Below are positions 16,096-26,062 of a stretch of 64,000 nucleotides of DNA, one piece after another. How positions within the stretch are numbered: the stretch's first letter is position 1; each line of letters starts with the position of its first letter. The notes beneath the pieces are model-generated. The model saw nothing but the letters and a program-made list of their open reading frames with translations. It did not search any database and was not told the origin of the DNA. Position numbers and translations under genes: made by a program. Source of the stretch: an uncultured Winogradskyella sp. GTDB taxonomy: Bacteria > Bacteroidota > Bacteroidia > Flavobacteriales > Flavobacteriaceae. The stretch is from NCBI GenBank assembly GCA_913055905.1, contig CAJXLB010000001.1, positions 620,001-684,000 of the forward strand. Direction: 5' to 3'.

Positions 16096-18360
16096 TTGAA
16101 AACCTTTCAACCATATCTAAATTCATTTTTTAATGTTAGGCGCGCGTTTTGCGTTTTCATTATGGCTATGGTTTTTAACCCTATCTTTTCCCAAAATACT
16201 GAAAAGCCAAAAATAGGCCTTGTATTAAGCGGAGGAGGTGCAAAGGGTTTCGCCCATATCGGAGCCTTAAAGGTTATAGATAGTTTGGGTATTGAAATTG
16301 ATTATGTGGCAGGGACAAGCATGGGTGCAATAATAGGGTCTTTGTATGCTTCTGGTTACTCTGGTCAACAACTCGAGGATTTATTCAATAGTCAGGATTT
16401 CGACTTGCTCATCAACGATAAATTTGAGCGTTCTTCCCAATCTTTTTTTGAGCGGAAGAATTCAGCTAAGTACGCTGTGTCCTTACCCTTTGAAAAGCTC
16501 AAAATCACCTTGCCTTCGGCACTTTCAAGAGGACAGAATGTTTATAATTTACTCTATGAATTGATGCTTCCAGTGAGCCACTTCAAAGACTTTGAGGATT
16601 TGCCCATTCCTTTCTTTTGTATTGCCACTAATATCGAAACAGGCGAATCCTTAGTCTTGGACCAAGGTAATCTGGCAGAGGCTGTGACGGCAAGTGGTGC
16701 TTTACCATCCTTATTTCAACCTGTTGTTATGGGAGATAAGATTCTAATCGATGGTGGTGTTACCAACAATTTTCCGGTAGAAGAACTTCGTGCTAAAGGT
16801 ATGGATGTGATCATAGGCGTGGATGTGCAAGATGAGCTTAGGGACCGAGAGTCGCTGCAATCTGCCATTGATATTTTGGCTCAGATCAATAATTTCAGGA
16901 CCATAAATGCCATGAAAGACAAGGCGCCGCTAACAGATATTTATATCAAGCCTGATATTATGGGATATTCTGTTGTTTCGTTTAGTGAAGGACAAAATAT
17001 TATTGCCAATGGTGAAAAGGCAGCACGCGAAAAAATTAATGCCCTTAGCCAACTTCAAAAAAAGCAGCGGTTAGATAAGGCTAGGCCTTCTATACATCCA
17101 AGGGATAGCATAACCGTAAGAGCCATTGGCTTTACTGGAAATGAAAGGTATACGCGATCGTATATTTTAGGTAAACTTAGGCTAAGAGGAGGAGAAAAAA
17201 TAAGTTATAATAGATTTAAAAAGGGGATAAATAATTTAGTCGCCACGAACAACTTTGACACGTTTAGGTACCGGCTTGACACTACAGAAACTGAAGGCGA
17301 ATACTATTTGAGAGGTAATATTAGAGAATCAAAGACAACGACCTTCCTAAAGTTAGCGGCTCACTACGACGACCTGTACAAGAGTGCTATTTTGGCCAAT
17401 ATTACCAAAAAACGACTGTTGTTTAACAATGATATTGCTTCCCTGGATTTGGTTTTGGGAGACAACTCCAGATATAATTTTGATTATTTTATAGACAAAG
17501 GGTTTTATATAAGCTTGGGCGTTAATTCACGCTACAACCAATTTAGTAAGAACATAAATTCTGGTTTAATTTTGGAGGAAGCCTCGCCGCTTTTGGCCAA
17601 TCTAAATAAGGTAGATGTTAAACTTCAGGATTTTACCAATCAGGTTTATATACAAACCTTGTTTAGAAAAGATTTTGCGCTAAGGTTAGGTGGCGAGCAT
17701 AAATTATTGAAGATTACATCAGAAACCTTGTTCGATCCCAACCAAGATGACGAATTTGTTTTTGAAAACACGGATTATTTTAGCCTTTTTGGTAGTTTGG
17801 ATTTTGACTCCTACAGCGACCCTTATTTCCCAAAGAGTGGAGCTTATTTCAGAGGCGATTTTCATTGGTATGTTGCAGCTTCTGGTTTTAACGATGCCTT
17901 TAAGCCCTTTTCCATTGCAAAGGCAGACATGGGTTATGCCTTTAGTTTTAACAATAAGTTGGCCTTTAGGGCAGAAACGAGTGGCGGATTTAAATGGGGT
18001 GATAATTCTACAACAACTTTAGGCTTTGCTTTAGGAGGTTACGGCAATAACTTCATTAACAATTTCATGTCTTTTTATGGCTATGATTTTATTGATATTA
18101 CAGGCGATAGTTTTGTAAAAGCCGTTTTCACAATAGATTATGAGTGGCTCAATAACCACCATATCATTGCAGCGGCAAATTATGCCAATGTGGAGGACCG
18201 TCTCTTTGATACAGGAAATTGGTTGTCCTCTCCAGATTTTACAGGTTACGCCATTGGATATTCCTTGGAAACCTTTTTAGGGCCTCTAGAAGCCAAGTAT
18301 ACCTTTTCACCTGAGACCGGTGAAGATTACTGGTTCTTTAATTTAGGGTTTTGGTTTTAA
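16096..18360 (+). CDS. Patatin-like phospholipase with BamA-type beta-barrel
   Basis: A 754-residue exported protein. After a signal segment (to about residue 33, ending PIFSQ) comes a patatin domain: oxyanion loop GGGAKGFAHIG, nucleophile elbow GTSMG and the catalytic Asp in IDGGVTNNFP. A POTRA-like region follows (about 340-410, GFTGNERYTRSYILGKLRLR), then a 16-strand-type surface-antigen barrel ending in an aromatic residue (GFWF). This matches the PlpD/type Vd architecture, in which the barrel sits in the outer membrane. The start is TTG at 16096, one base after uvrC. Confidence 0.93.
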   Translation: MKTFQPYLNSFFNVRRAFCVFIMAMVFNPIFSQNTEKPKIGLVLSGGGAKGFAHIGALKVIDSLGIEIDYVAGTSMGAIIGSLYASGYSGQQLEDLFNSQDFDLLINDKFERSSQSFFERKNSAKYAVSLPFEKLKITLPSALSRGQNVYNLLYELMLPVSHFKDFEDLPIPFFCIATNIETGESLVLDQGNLAEAVTASGALPSLFQPVVMGDKILIDGGVTNNFPVEELRAKGMDVIIGVDVQDELRDRESLQSAIDILAQINNFRTINAMKDKAPLTDIYIKPDIMGYSVVSFSEGQNIIANGEKAAREKINALSQLQKKQRLDKARPSIHPRDSITVRAIGFTGNERYTRSYILGKLRLRGGEKISYNRFKKGINNLVATNNFDTFRYRLDTTETEGEYYLRGNIRESKTTTFLKLAAHYDDLYKSAILANITKKRLLFNNDIASLDLVLGDNSRYNFDYFIDKGFYISLGVNSRYNQFSKNINSGLILEEASPLLANLNKVDVKLQDFTNQVYIQTLFRKDFALRLGGEHKLLKITSETLFDPNQDDEFVFENTDYFSLFGSLDFDSYSDPYFPKSGAYFRGDFHWYVAASGFNDAFKPFSIAKADMGYAFSFNNKLAFRAETSGGFKWGDNSTTTLGFALGGYGNNFINNFMSFYGYDFIDITGDSFVKAVFTIDYEWLNNHHIIAAANYANVEDRLFDTGNWLSSPDFTGYAIGYSLETFLGPLEAKYTFSPETGEDYWFFNLGFWF

Positions 18361-18591
18361 TAATTTACACATTTGTAATGTCAATCCGTCATCTTTTATC
18401 ATCTCAAAAAAAATTCAGATATTTGTAATAGTATGATACTATTCTGGGAAAATCTTAAACTTCATTTACATTTCCTTATCAAAAGGAACCCAGAATAACT
18501 GCGCATTTTTTGTACCTTTAAGATAATTTATTAAGCCCCTCATATAATTCAATATTAAGGGGATATTCTCATAATAATAAATTCTAACACA

Positions 18592-19749
18592 ATGCCATTT
18601 TATCATAAATTAGGAAAAATTCCACCAAAGCGCCATACACAGTTTAAAAAGCCCGATGGCAGCTTCTATTACGAGCAATTGTTCGGGACCATTGGTTTCG
18701 ATGGGATGTCTACCAACAGTTACCACGAGCAACGCCCAACACAGGTTAAGGCCATACAAAATCAATACAGTATTGCCCCTAAGATTGCCAAGGCCAACAA
18801 TATGCAATCCTACCGGTTTAGAGGGTTTCAAACCCAGCCGGAAAATGATTATCTAGACAGTAGAAAGGTGGTGCTAACCAATAGTGATTGTAATATCATT
18901 CTGTCGGCACCAAGACATTCAACCAAAGAGTATTTCTATAAGAATACTGATGCAGACGAACTTATATTTGTGCATAAAGGTACAGGGAAACTAAGAACGC
19001 ATTTGGGTAATCTCGATTTTAAATACGGAGATTATCTTTTAATTCCAAGGGGGATTATCTATAAACTGGATTTTGATACTGAAGATAACCGCCTGTTTAT
19101 TGTAGAATCCTACAGACCCATTTATACACCGAAGCGTTATCGCAATTGGTTTGGGCAGTTGTTGGAGCATTCGCCATTTTGTGAGCGAGATATTAGACAA
19201 CCTCAGGAATTGGAAACCTATAATGAATCTGGTGATTTTCTGATTAAAATAAAGAAACAGGACGAAATCATTGAAATGGTCTATGCGTCACATCCCTTTG
19301 ATGTGGTAGGCTATGATGGTTACAATTATCCTTATGCTTTTTCCATTCATGATTTTGAGCCCATTACAGGTCGTATTCACCAACCACCACCAGTCCATCA
19401 AACCTTTGAGACCGATGCCTTTGTGGTGTGCAGTTTTGTACCACGCTTATACGATTATCATCCTCTAAGTATTCCAGCGCCATACAACCATAGTAACATA
19501 GATAGTGATGAGGTCCTCTATTATGTCGATGGTGATTTTATGAGCAGGAACGATATTGATGCAGGTCATATCTCATTGCATCCAGCAGGTATTCCTCATG
19601 GGCCACATCCTGGTGCTATGGAGCGCAGCATAGGCAAAGTGAAAACCGACGAATTAGCGGTGATGGTGGATACCTTCAAGCCACTTAAGGTTACGGAGGA
19701 AGCTATGAAGATTGCAGATGAAACCTATTTTAAGTCCTGGTTGGAATGA
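18592..19749 (+). CDS. hmgA: Homogentisate 1,2-dioxygenase
   Basis: A 385-residue iron dioxygenase that opens the ring of homogentisate to maleylacetoacetate in tyrosine and phenylalanine catabolism. The double cupin shape and iron-site region are visible: VHQTFETDAFVVCSFVPR, DEVLYYVDGDF and HPAGIPHGPHPG (His ligands). It is shorter than proteobacterial HmgA (about 430), as usual for Bacteroidota. hppD follows 55 bases downstream and makes its substrate. The 230-base upstream gap holds a TACCTTTA box at 18513-18520, a likely promoter, and a CCCCT/AGGGG hairpin (18536-18562). Confidence 0.94.
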   Translation: MPFYHKLGKIPPKRHTQFKKPDGSFYYEQLFGTIGFDGMSTNSYHEQRPTQVKAIQNQYSIAPKIAKANNMQSYRFRGFQTQPENDYLDSRKVVLTNSDCNIILSAPRHSTKEYFYKNTDADELIFVHKGTGKLRTHLGNLDFKYGDYLLIPRGIIYKLDFDTEDNRLFIVESYRPIYTPKRYRNWFGQLLEHSPFCERDIRQPQELETYNESGDFLIKIKKQDEIIEMVYASHPFDVVGYDGYNYPYAFSIHDFEPITGRIHQPPPVHQTFETDAFVVCSFVPRLYDYHPLSIPAPYNHSNIDSDEVLYYVDGDFMSRNDIDAGHISLHPAGIPHGPHPGAMERSIGKVKTDELAVMVDTFKPLKVTEEAMKIADETYFKSWLE

Positions 19750-19804
19750 ATTATCAAAGACAATTAATTAATCAATCAACAATAACAAAATAAGTCAGTA
19801 AATT

Positions 19805-20965
19805 ATGGCAAAAGAGGTAAAAAGTGTAGACTACGGTCTAGAAAAAATATTCGAAGGAGCTCAGGATTTTCTGCCGCTTCTAGGAACGGATTACGTAGAG
19901 TTTTACGTGGGTAATGCAAAGCAATCTGCCCATTTTTATAAAACGGCATTTGGTTTTCAGTCCTATGCCTACAAAGGTTTGGAAACAGGTTCTAAAGACC
20001 ACGTGAGTTATGTTTTAAAACAAGATAAAATCAAGTTGGTGTTAACCACACCGTTAAATAGTAAGTCACCTATTAATGATCATATCGTGAAGCACGGTGA
20101 TGGTGTCAAAGTCATTGCTCTTTGGGTAGACGATGCTCGAAAGTCCTACGAAGAAACTATTAAGCGCGGTGCAAAATCCTATATGGAGCCAGTGGTGGAG
20201 ACCGATGAACATGGAGAAGTCGTTAGAGCAGGTATCTATACCTATGGGGAAACTGTTCATATGTTTGTAGAGCGCAAAAATTACAACGGTGTGTTTATGC
20301 CTGGTTTTGTGGAGTGGAAGAGCGATTACAATCCAGAACCCGTTGGTCTAAAATATATAGACCATATGGTAGGAAATGTAGGTTGGGGCGAGATGAACCA
20401 ATGGGTAAAATGGTATGAGGATGTTATGGGCTTTGTAAACTTCTTGTCCTTTGATGATAAGCAAATACACACCGAATATTCAGCCTTGATGAGTAAGGTA
20501 ATGAGTAATGGTAATGGCCGCATTAAGTTTCCTATTAACGAGCCTGCAGAAGCTGCCAAAAAATCACAGATTGAGGAATATCTCGATTTCTATGAAGGGC
20601 CTGGCGTGCAACATCTAGCGGTCGCTACAGACGACATCATAAAAACGGTTGCACAGCTTAAGGCTAGAGGTGTAGAGTTTTTGCCACCACCACCACAATC
20701 GTATTACGATATGATTCCAGAGCGTTTAGGAGAGCACATGGAAATGATGAAAGAAGATATCAAAGAGCTTCAAAAATTATCTATTTTGGTTGATGCCGAT
20801 GAAGAAGGCTATCTGTTACAGATATTTACAAAACCTGTAGAAGATAGACCTACCTTGTTCTTTGAGATTATTCAGCGTATGGGAGCTCAAGGATTTGGTG
20901 CAGGAAACTTCAAAGCTCTTTTTGAATCCATTGAAAGAGAACAACAAAAACGAGGCACATTATAA
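19805..20965 (+). CDS. hppD: 4-Hydroxyphenylpyruvate dioxygenase
   Basis: A 386-residue Fe(II) enzyme converting 4-hydroxyphenylpyruvate to homogentisate. It has two VOC/glyoxalase-fold halves: the first begins VEFYVGNAKQSAHFYKTAFG and the second YIDHMVGNV (first iron His). Iron ligands follow in GVQHLAVAT (His) and LLQIFTKP / FFEIIQR (Glu). It is the second gene of the tyrosine-degradation pair, and a strong hairpin follows its stop. Confidence 0.97.
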   Translation: MAKEVKSVDYGLEKIFEGAQDFLPLLGTDYVEFYVGNAKQSAHFYKTAFGFQSYAYKGLETGSKDHVSYVLKQDKIKLVLTTPLNSKSPINDHIVKHGDGVKVIALWVDDARKSYEETIKRGAKSYMEPVVETDEHGEVVRAGIYTYGETVHMFVERKNYNGVFMPGFVEWKSDYNPEPVGLKYIDHMVGNVGWGEMNQWVKWYEDVMGFVNFLSFDDKQIHTEYSALMSKVMSNGNGRIKFPINEPAEAAKKSQIEEYLDFYEGPGVQHLAVATDDIIKTVAQLKARGVEFLPPPPQSYYDMIPERLGEHMEMMKEDIKELQKLSILVDADEEGYLLQIFTKPVEDRPTLFFEIIQRMGAQGFGAGNFKALFESIEREQQKRGTL

Positions 20966-20970
20966 TTGGG

Positions 20971-21006
20971 ATAGCGCGTTTAAAATTAAAAAGTTAAACG
21001 CGCTAT
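20971..21006 (+). terminator. Strong hairpin after hppD, possible terminator
   Basis: A perfect 13-base-pair stem (ATAGCGCGTTTAA / TTAAACGCGCTAT) has a 10-base A-rich loop and starts 6 bases after the hppD stop. There is no T run after it, so it may instead protect the mRNA 3' end. Confidence 0.55.
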
Positions 21007-21144
21007 AAACAAGTGTCTGTAAAAACCATATATGCTTTTTTATAGCGTCTTTTCGTTCAAATGTGAGGATGCTATATAATGTGTGTAATACCTTAAAAAA
21101 CTTAAAATTAACGAATCATTTTAGATTGTAGTTCAATGATTTAA

Positions 21145-21152
21145 TACATTTG
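21145..21152 (+). promoter_or_regulatory. Bacteroidete -7 element (TACATTTG) of the DUF3108 gene
   Basis: A TAnnTTTG match about 90 bases upstream of the ATG at 21244, with a TTG at 21126-21128 as a possible -33 element. It would start a new transcription unit after the hppD hairpin. The rest of the 20966-21243 gap is AT-rich with no gene visible. Confidence 0.4.
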
Positions 21153-21243
21153 GAATAGTAATTGTACAAGGTTATCTGAAATAGAAGTGACGTTTGTGGC
21201 GTTTAAAAAAACAGAAAGGCCAAAGCGTACAATTATAAATGTT

Positions 21244-22023
21244 ATGAAAGGATTATTTACGGTTTTATTACTACTTTCAGGATTACAGTCTGCAGATTTA
21301 AAAAGAGACTCTGCTTTTCAGGAGGGTGAATGGTTTAAATTTGAAATGAGCTACAGCGGCTTTCTCAAGGCTGGTGAGGGTACCTTAACGGTCAATGATA
21401 CCATTCTGAATGGCAAGCCAGTACACCATGTTATTGGTAAAGGATGGACCACAGGAGCCATTAGCTGGTTTTTTAAGGTAGAGGATCGGTATGAAAGCTT
21501 TTTTGATAAAGACACCAATGTGCCGTACAAATTTATAAGAAAGGTAGATGAAGGAGGGCACACCAAGGACATTGAAATAGACTTTAACCAAGAGGAACAA
21601 AAAGCCATAGTCAAGGACAAAAAAAACAATAAGGTGACGACCGTCGCTACAGAGCAAAATGTTCAGGATATGGTTTCGGCCTTTTATTATCTAAGGAATA
21701 ATTACGATACCGATAAAATCAGAAGAGGCGATGTAGTGACCCTTAACATGTTTTTTGATGAAGAAAACTATGGGTTTAGATTGAAATATTTAGGACGCCA
21801 AACCATCAAAACGCCTTTTGGCAAGGTTAAAACACTTAAATTTAGACCTTATGTATTAGCTGGTAGAGTATTTAAGGAAGAAGAAAGTTTAACACTTTGG
21901 GTTAGTGCCGATAAGAATAAAATACCTTTAAAAGTTAAAGCCGATTTGGCCGTTGGTTCACTACGTGCAGATTTAGTGGCGTTCAAAGGCCTAAAGCATT
22001 CCTTTCAGATTCAATATAATTAA
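21244..22023 (+). CDS. Exported DUF3108 domain protein
   Basis: A 259-residue protein. The ATG at 21244 is chosen over an upstream GTG because it places a signal peptide (MKGLFTVLLLLSGLQSA) at the N terminus. The body matches the DUF3108 pattern: GEWFKFEMSYSGFLKAGEGTL near the start, a middle DMVSAFYYLRN, and a C-terminal LTLWVSADKNKIPLKV. The function is unknown. It is followed by the tryptophan dioxygenase gene after 3 bases, a common order in flavobacteria. Confidence 0.85.
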   Translation: MKGLFTVLLLLSGLQSADLKRDSAFQEGEWFKFEMSYSGFLKAGEGTLTVNDTILNGKPVHHVIGKGWTTGAISWFFKVEDRYESFFDKDTNVPYKFIRKVDEGGHTKDIEIDFNQEEQKAIVKDKKNNKVTTVATEQNVQDMVSAFYYLRNNYDTDKIRRGDVVTLNMFFDEENYGFRLKYLGRQTIKTPFGKVKTLKFRPYVLAGRVFKEEESLTLWVSADKNKIPLKVKADLAVGSLRADLVAFKGLKHSFQIQYN

Positions 22024-22026
22024 CGT

Positions 22027-22959
22027 ATGCCTGATCAACCAGACTTTCAGCCGATATTAAATGCGCTCCAAGATAAATATACTGCGCTAAATCAAGATAC
22101 AGATGACCACCTCTACGGCTTGCTCTACAGCAAGCCTATTACATATTGGGACTATATACAAACCGATGCATTACTAAACCTCCAAATCCAAAGGACAACC
22201 CTTCCCGATGAAATGGTGTTCATTGCCTATCATCAAATCAACGAGCTTATCTTTAAAATGATTCTCTGGGAAATACAGCAAGTGGCTGAAAAAGCGGATT
22301 TGGATGTTTCATTTTTTGAAAGTAAAATAATGCGCATCAGTCGGTATTTTGACATGCTTACGACCTCCTTTAATATTATGAGAGAGGGTATGGAGGTAGA
22401 GCAATACATGAAATTCAGATATACCTTGACGCCAGCCAGTGGATTTCAGAGCGCACAGTACAGACTTATCGAGTTTGCTTCTACAGAGTTAATCAATTTA
22501 ATCGATTACAGATTTAGAGATACTATAGATAGAAATACGCCATACACTCACGCTTTTGAGCATTTGTATTGGCAGGCCGCAGGAAAAAACCATAAAACAG
22601 GAAAGAAATCTACACTTTTGGTTAATTTTGAAAATCGTTACAAGGACGAGTTCCTAAGGTTTATGGAAAAATACAATACCAAAAACCTCTGGACACGTTT
22701 TAAGGAATTGCCGAAGCAACACCAACAGGATGAAGATTTAATAAAGGCAATGCGTCACTACGATTATACGGTAAACGTTACTTGGGTTATGGCGCATTAT
22801 AATGCTGCGAAGCATTACATAGAAAGTGGTTTAGGTGATGGTGAGGCTACAGGAGGAAGCGATTGGAAAAAATACATGCATCCAAAATATCAGCGGAGAA
22901 TTTTCTTCCCTGAATTATGGACAGATGAAGAACTAAAAAATTGGGGCACTAACATATAA
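22027..22959 (+). CDS. Tryptophan 2,3-dioxygenase family protein
   Basis: A 310-residue haem dioxygenase that opens the indole ring of tryptophan to N-formylkynurenine. Family features are DEMVFIAYHQINELIFKMIL (substrate/haem pocket helix), a SGFQSAQYRLIE segment and the C-terminal TGGSDWKKYM. It lies in the same block as hmgA and hppD, giving a small aromatic amino-acid catabolic region. No kynurenine formamidase or kynureninase is in the window. Confidence 0.92.
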   Translation: MPDQPDFQPILNALQDKYTALNQDTDDHLYGLLYSKPITYWDYIQTDALLNLQIQRTTLPDEMVFIAYHQINELIFKMILWEIQQVAEKADLDVSFFESKIMRISRYFDMLTTSFNIMREGMEVEQYMKFRYTLTPASGFQSAQYRLIEFASTELINLIDYRFRDTIDRNTPYTHAFEHLYWQAAGKNHKTGKKSTLLVNFENRYKDEFLRFMEKYNTKNLWTRFKELPKQHQQDEDLIKAMRHYDYTVNVTWVMAHYNAAKHYIESGLGDGEATGGSDWKKYMHPKYQRRIFFPELWTDEELKNWGTNI

Positions 22960-22974
22960 CTAGCGTTTAAACAA

Positions 22975-24273
22975 ATGCAATTAAAACGATTAATAGCACT
23001 GACCGTAATTGCAGCAAGTTTCTTAGGTTGTAAGAACAATAACCAAATCGAAGAGAACTCTCATAAGGAAGAGCTTGCTGAGGTAATTGAAAAAGATAAT
23101 TATGAGTTTGGGTTTAACCTTAACAACTATATTGTTAAGCGTGATACCATTAGAAAAGGTGATAGCTTTGGCGAAATTTTAGAACGTAACAATATAGGTT
23201 ATCCTAAAATCTTTCACATAGCCGAAAAAGCCAAAGACACATTTGATATCGCCAGACGACTAATACCTGGTAAACCATATACACTCTTATGTACGAAGGA
23301 CAGTTTGGAGGTGCCCACGACATTCATCTATCAGCCAAGTTTAGAAGAATACGTAGTCATTAAGTTTAAAGACTCCATTGAGGCGTATACTAGTAGAAAA
23401 CCTATTAAGTATGTCGAAAAAACAGCAACAGGAATCATTGAAAACAACATTTCGCTTACTCTCGATGAGCTGGGATTAAGCCCTGTGTTGGCCAATATCA
23501 TGGCAGATAATATCTATGCATGGTCTATAGATTTTAGACGATTAATGCCTGGCGATCGCTTTAAAGTGATATATACAGATAAGTATATTGATGATTCTAT
23601 CTATGCTGGAGTTCACGATGTAAAGGCCGCTTATTTTGAGCACAATGGCGATTCCCTCTATGCTTTTCAATTTGAGACGGACGCCGTAAACGGTGTAAAG
23701 GACTATTTTAATGAGGAAGCCAAAAATATGAGACGAGCCTTTTTAAAGTCACCGTTGAAATTCGGAAGACTGTCATCGCGCTATAATCTTAAGCGCCGAA
23801 TTGCCTATTATGGCAACCGAGTAAGGCCTCATAAAGGGACGGACTTTGCAGCACCAGTAGGAACTCCGATTATGGCAACTGCCAATGGTACGGTCATAGA
23901 ATCTACTCGTCGTGGAGGTAATGGCAAATACGTTAAGATACGGCATAATGCTACATATACCACGCAGTATTTGCATATGAGTAGGCAGAATGTCAAGAAA
24001 GGACAATATGTTAAGCAAGGAGATATCATAGGCTATATTGGGATGACAGGCAATACCAGTGGACCTCATGTATGCTACAGGTTTTGGAAAAACGGAAGAC
24101 AAGTAGACCCCTTTAAACAAAAACTGCCAGAAGCAGAACCTATTTCCGATAGCTTAAAACAAAAATATCTAGAATACATCAAGCCGATTAAAGAGCGTCT
24201 AGATAAAATTTATTTCTTGGAATCAGAACCAAAAAACAAAACAAATACGATAACAGAAGACCCGATTTCATAA
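22975..24273 (+). CDS. M23-family peptidoglycan endopeptidase, lipoprotein
   Basis: A 432-residue protein with a lipoprotein signal (lipobox SFLGC, Cys19). The N-terminal half carries an opacity/LysM-like region ([17 protein letters not shown], about 56-75). The C-terminal LytM domain has metal ligands His286 and Asp290 ([11 protein letters not shown]) and the catalytic His334 (QYLHMSRQ). The final HxH motif reads GPHVCYRF: His365 is kept, but the second His, normally a zinc ligand, is Cys367. It should cut peptidoglycan cross-links from the periplasmic side. It follows the dioxygenase by 15 bases and precedes pgi by 4. Confidence 0.9.
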   Translation: MQLKRLIALTVIAASFLGCKNNNQIEENSHKEELAEVIEKDNYEFGFNLNNYIVKRDTIRKGDSFGEILERNNIGYPKIFHIAEKAKDTFDIARRLIPGKPYTLLCTKDSLEVPTTFIYQPSLEEYVVIKFKDSIEAYTSRKPIKYVEKTATGIIENNISLTLDELGLSPVLANIMADNIYAWSIDFRRLMPGDRFKVIYTDKYIDDSIYAGVHDVKAAYFEHNGDSLYAFQFETDAVNGVKDYFNEEAKNMRRAFLKSPLKFGRLSSRYNLKRRIAYYGNRVRPHKGTDFAAPVGTPIMATANGTVIESTRRGGNGKYVKIRHNATYTTQYLHMSRQNVKKGQYVKQGDIIGYIGMTGNTSGPHVCYRFWKNGRQVDPFKQKLPEAEPISDSLKQKYLEYIKPIKERLDKIYFLESEPKNKTNTITEDPIS

Positions 24274-24277
24274 AAAC

Positions 24278-25924
24278 ATGGCGTTAAAGAACACTAATCC
24301 AACTTCGACCAAGGCTTGGCAAAAACTCTCAGATCACTTTATAAGTTTAAAGAATAAACATTTAAGGGAGCTTTTTTCCCAACAGGACAATAGAGCAGAA
24401 GAACTAACGATTAATTGGGAAGATTTTTATGTAGACTTCTCCAAAAACCGCATTACAAAAGAGACTATAGACCTGCTCGTTGAATTGGCGAATGAGGTCG
24501 ATTTAAAAGATGCTATCTCTAAATATTTTAGTGGAGACATAATCAATGAAACTGAAGAAAGAGCTGTCTTACACACGGCTCTGAGAGCTGATAAAAATGA
24601 AGAGGTCTTTGTTAACGGAGAAAACGTTATTCCAGGAGTTTATCAAGTTAGGGATAAGATTAAGGCTTTTACAGAAGCAATCGTTTCGGGAAATCATAAA
24701 GGACATACTGGTAATGCTATTACCGATGTGGTTAATATAGGAATAGGAGGGTCTGATTTAGGTCCTGCTATGGTTGTTGATGCCTTACAGTTTTATAAAA
24801 ATCATTTGAACACCCACTTTGTAAGTAATGTCGATGGCGACCATTACAATGAAGTTATAAAAAATCTTAATCCTGAAACCACTCTGTTCGTAATCGTTTC
24901 AAAAACCTTTACGACGCAGGAAACCTTATCCAATGCTAATTCCATTAGGTCTTGGTTTTTAGAGACCTTGCCAGAAGAGGCCATATCTAAACATTTTGTT
25001 GCCGTTTCTACCAATATTGAAAGCGTAAAAGCCTTTGGCATAGACGGGGAAAATATTTTCCCTATGAAAGATTGGGTTGGCGGCCGGTTTTCATTGTGGA
25101 GTGCCGTAGGGCTATCCATAAGCCTTGCCTTGGGATATGATAAGTTTGAACAACTCCTTAATGGTGCCCAAAAAATGGACCATCATTTTAAGTCCAAGGA
25201 TTTCAGGGAAAACATACCAGTTATTGCTGGCTTACTTACCGTGTGGTATAACAATTTCTTTAAGGCAGAGAGTGAAGCTATTATTCCATATACACAGTAC
25301 TTAAACCAATTTGCTACCTATTTACAGCAAGGGATTATGGAGAGTAATGGAAAAAGTGTAGATAGGCAAGGTCACAGAGTGAATTACCAAACAGGAACAA
25401 TAATTTGGGGAGAACCTGGGACAAATTCCCAACACGCATTCTTTCAATTGATTCATCAAGGGACTAAGCTAATTCCTGCTGATTTTATTGGCTTTGTTAA
25501 GTCGCTTCATGGTAATGAAGACCATCACGATAAGCTTATGTCTAATTATTTTGCCCAGACCGAAGCATTGATGAATGGTAAAACAGAGAAAGAAGTTCTA
25601 GCCGAGTTAAACCAACAATCCTTAAGCGAACTCGAAAAGGCGAAACTAGTGCCTTTTAAAGTGTTTGAAGGCAATAAACCTACAACGTCAATTCTTATCG
25701 ACCAATTGACACCTGAAAGCCTTGGAAAGCTTATCGCCATGTATGAGCACAAAATATTTGTGCAAGGTATTGTTTGGAACATCTATAGTTACGATCAATT
25801 TGGAGTGGAGCTGGGTAAGCAATTGGCTAAGTCCATTTTGAATGAACTTACAGCACAAGCCAAGCTTGAGCATGATGATTCTACCAATCATTTAATGCAT
25901 CATTATTTACAAAAGCGTACTTAA
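24278..25924 (+). CDS. pgi: Glucose-6-phosphate isomerase
   Basis: A 548-residue glycolytic enzyme interconverting glucose-6-phosphate and fructose-6-phosphate. Recognisable are [14 protein letters not shown] (phosphate-binding loop), [15 protein letters not shown] (PGI signature 1, close to canonical), the catalytic-site [15 protein letters not shown], and signature 2 near the C terminus ([16 protein letters not shown]). Length and motifs are normal. It is the last gene of the block starting at the DUF3108 gene. Confidence 0.98.
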   Translation: MALKNTNPTSTKAWQKLSDHFISLKNKHLRELFSQQDNRAEELTINWEDFYVDFSKNRITKETIDLLVELANEVDLKDAISKYFSGDIINETEERAVLHTALRADKNEEVFVNGENVIPGVYQVRDKIKAFTEAIVSGNHKGHTGNAITDVVNIGIGGSDLGPAMVVDALQFYKNHLNTHFVSNVDGDHYNEVIKNLNPETTLFVIVSKTFTTQETLSNANSIRSWFLETLPEEAISKHFVAVSTNIESVKAFGIDGENIFPMKDWVGGRFSLWSAVGLSISLALGYDKFEQLLNGAQKMDHHFKSKDFRENIPVIAGLLTVWYNNFFKAESEAIIPYTQYLNQFATYLQQGIMESNGKSVDRQGHRVNYQTGTIIWGEPGTNSQHAFFQLIHQGTKLIPADFIGFVKSLHGNEDHHDKLMSNYFAQTEALMNGKTEKEVLAELNQQSLSELEKAKLVPFKVFEGNKPTTSILIDQLTPESLGKLIAMYEHKIFVQGIVWNIYSYDQFGVELGKQLAKSILNELTAQAKLEHDDSTNHLMHHYLQKRT

Positions 25925-26025
25925 CCTTTAAAGTCATCAAAAGATAGTTTTAAGTCGTTTTTTTTTAGATAACATTTCTGCTTTAATATTTAACGTTAAC
26001 GTAACACTTTTACACCTTAGCAGAG

Positions 26026-26033
26026 TAATTTTG
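26026..26033 (+). promoter_or_regulatory. Bacteroidete -7 element (TAATTTTG) of the TonB-dependent receptor gene
   Basis: A perfect TAnnTTTG match 29 bases before the ATG at 26063, leaving a leader of about 25 bases. It suggests the receptor gene is transcribed on its own. Confidence 0.6.
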
Positions 26034-26062
26034 CGCCGTAAACCAATAACTCAATTGTTATA

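Noticed and set aside
20966-21243. Small gene or RNA gene in the gap after hppD
   Set aside because: Only a hairpin and a promoter-like box are visible; no frame of useful length with a start, and no tRNA-like fold was seen.
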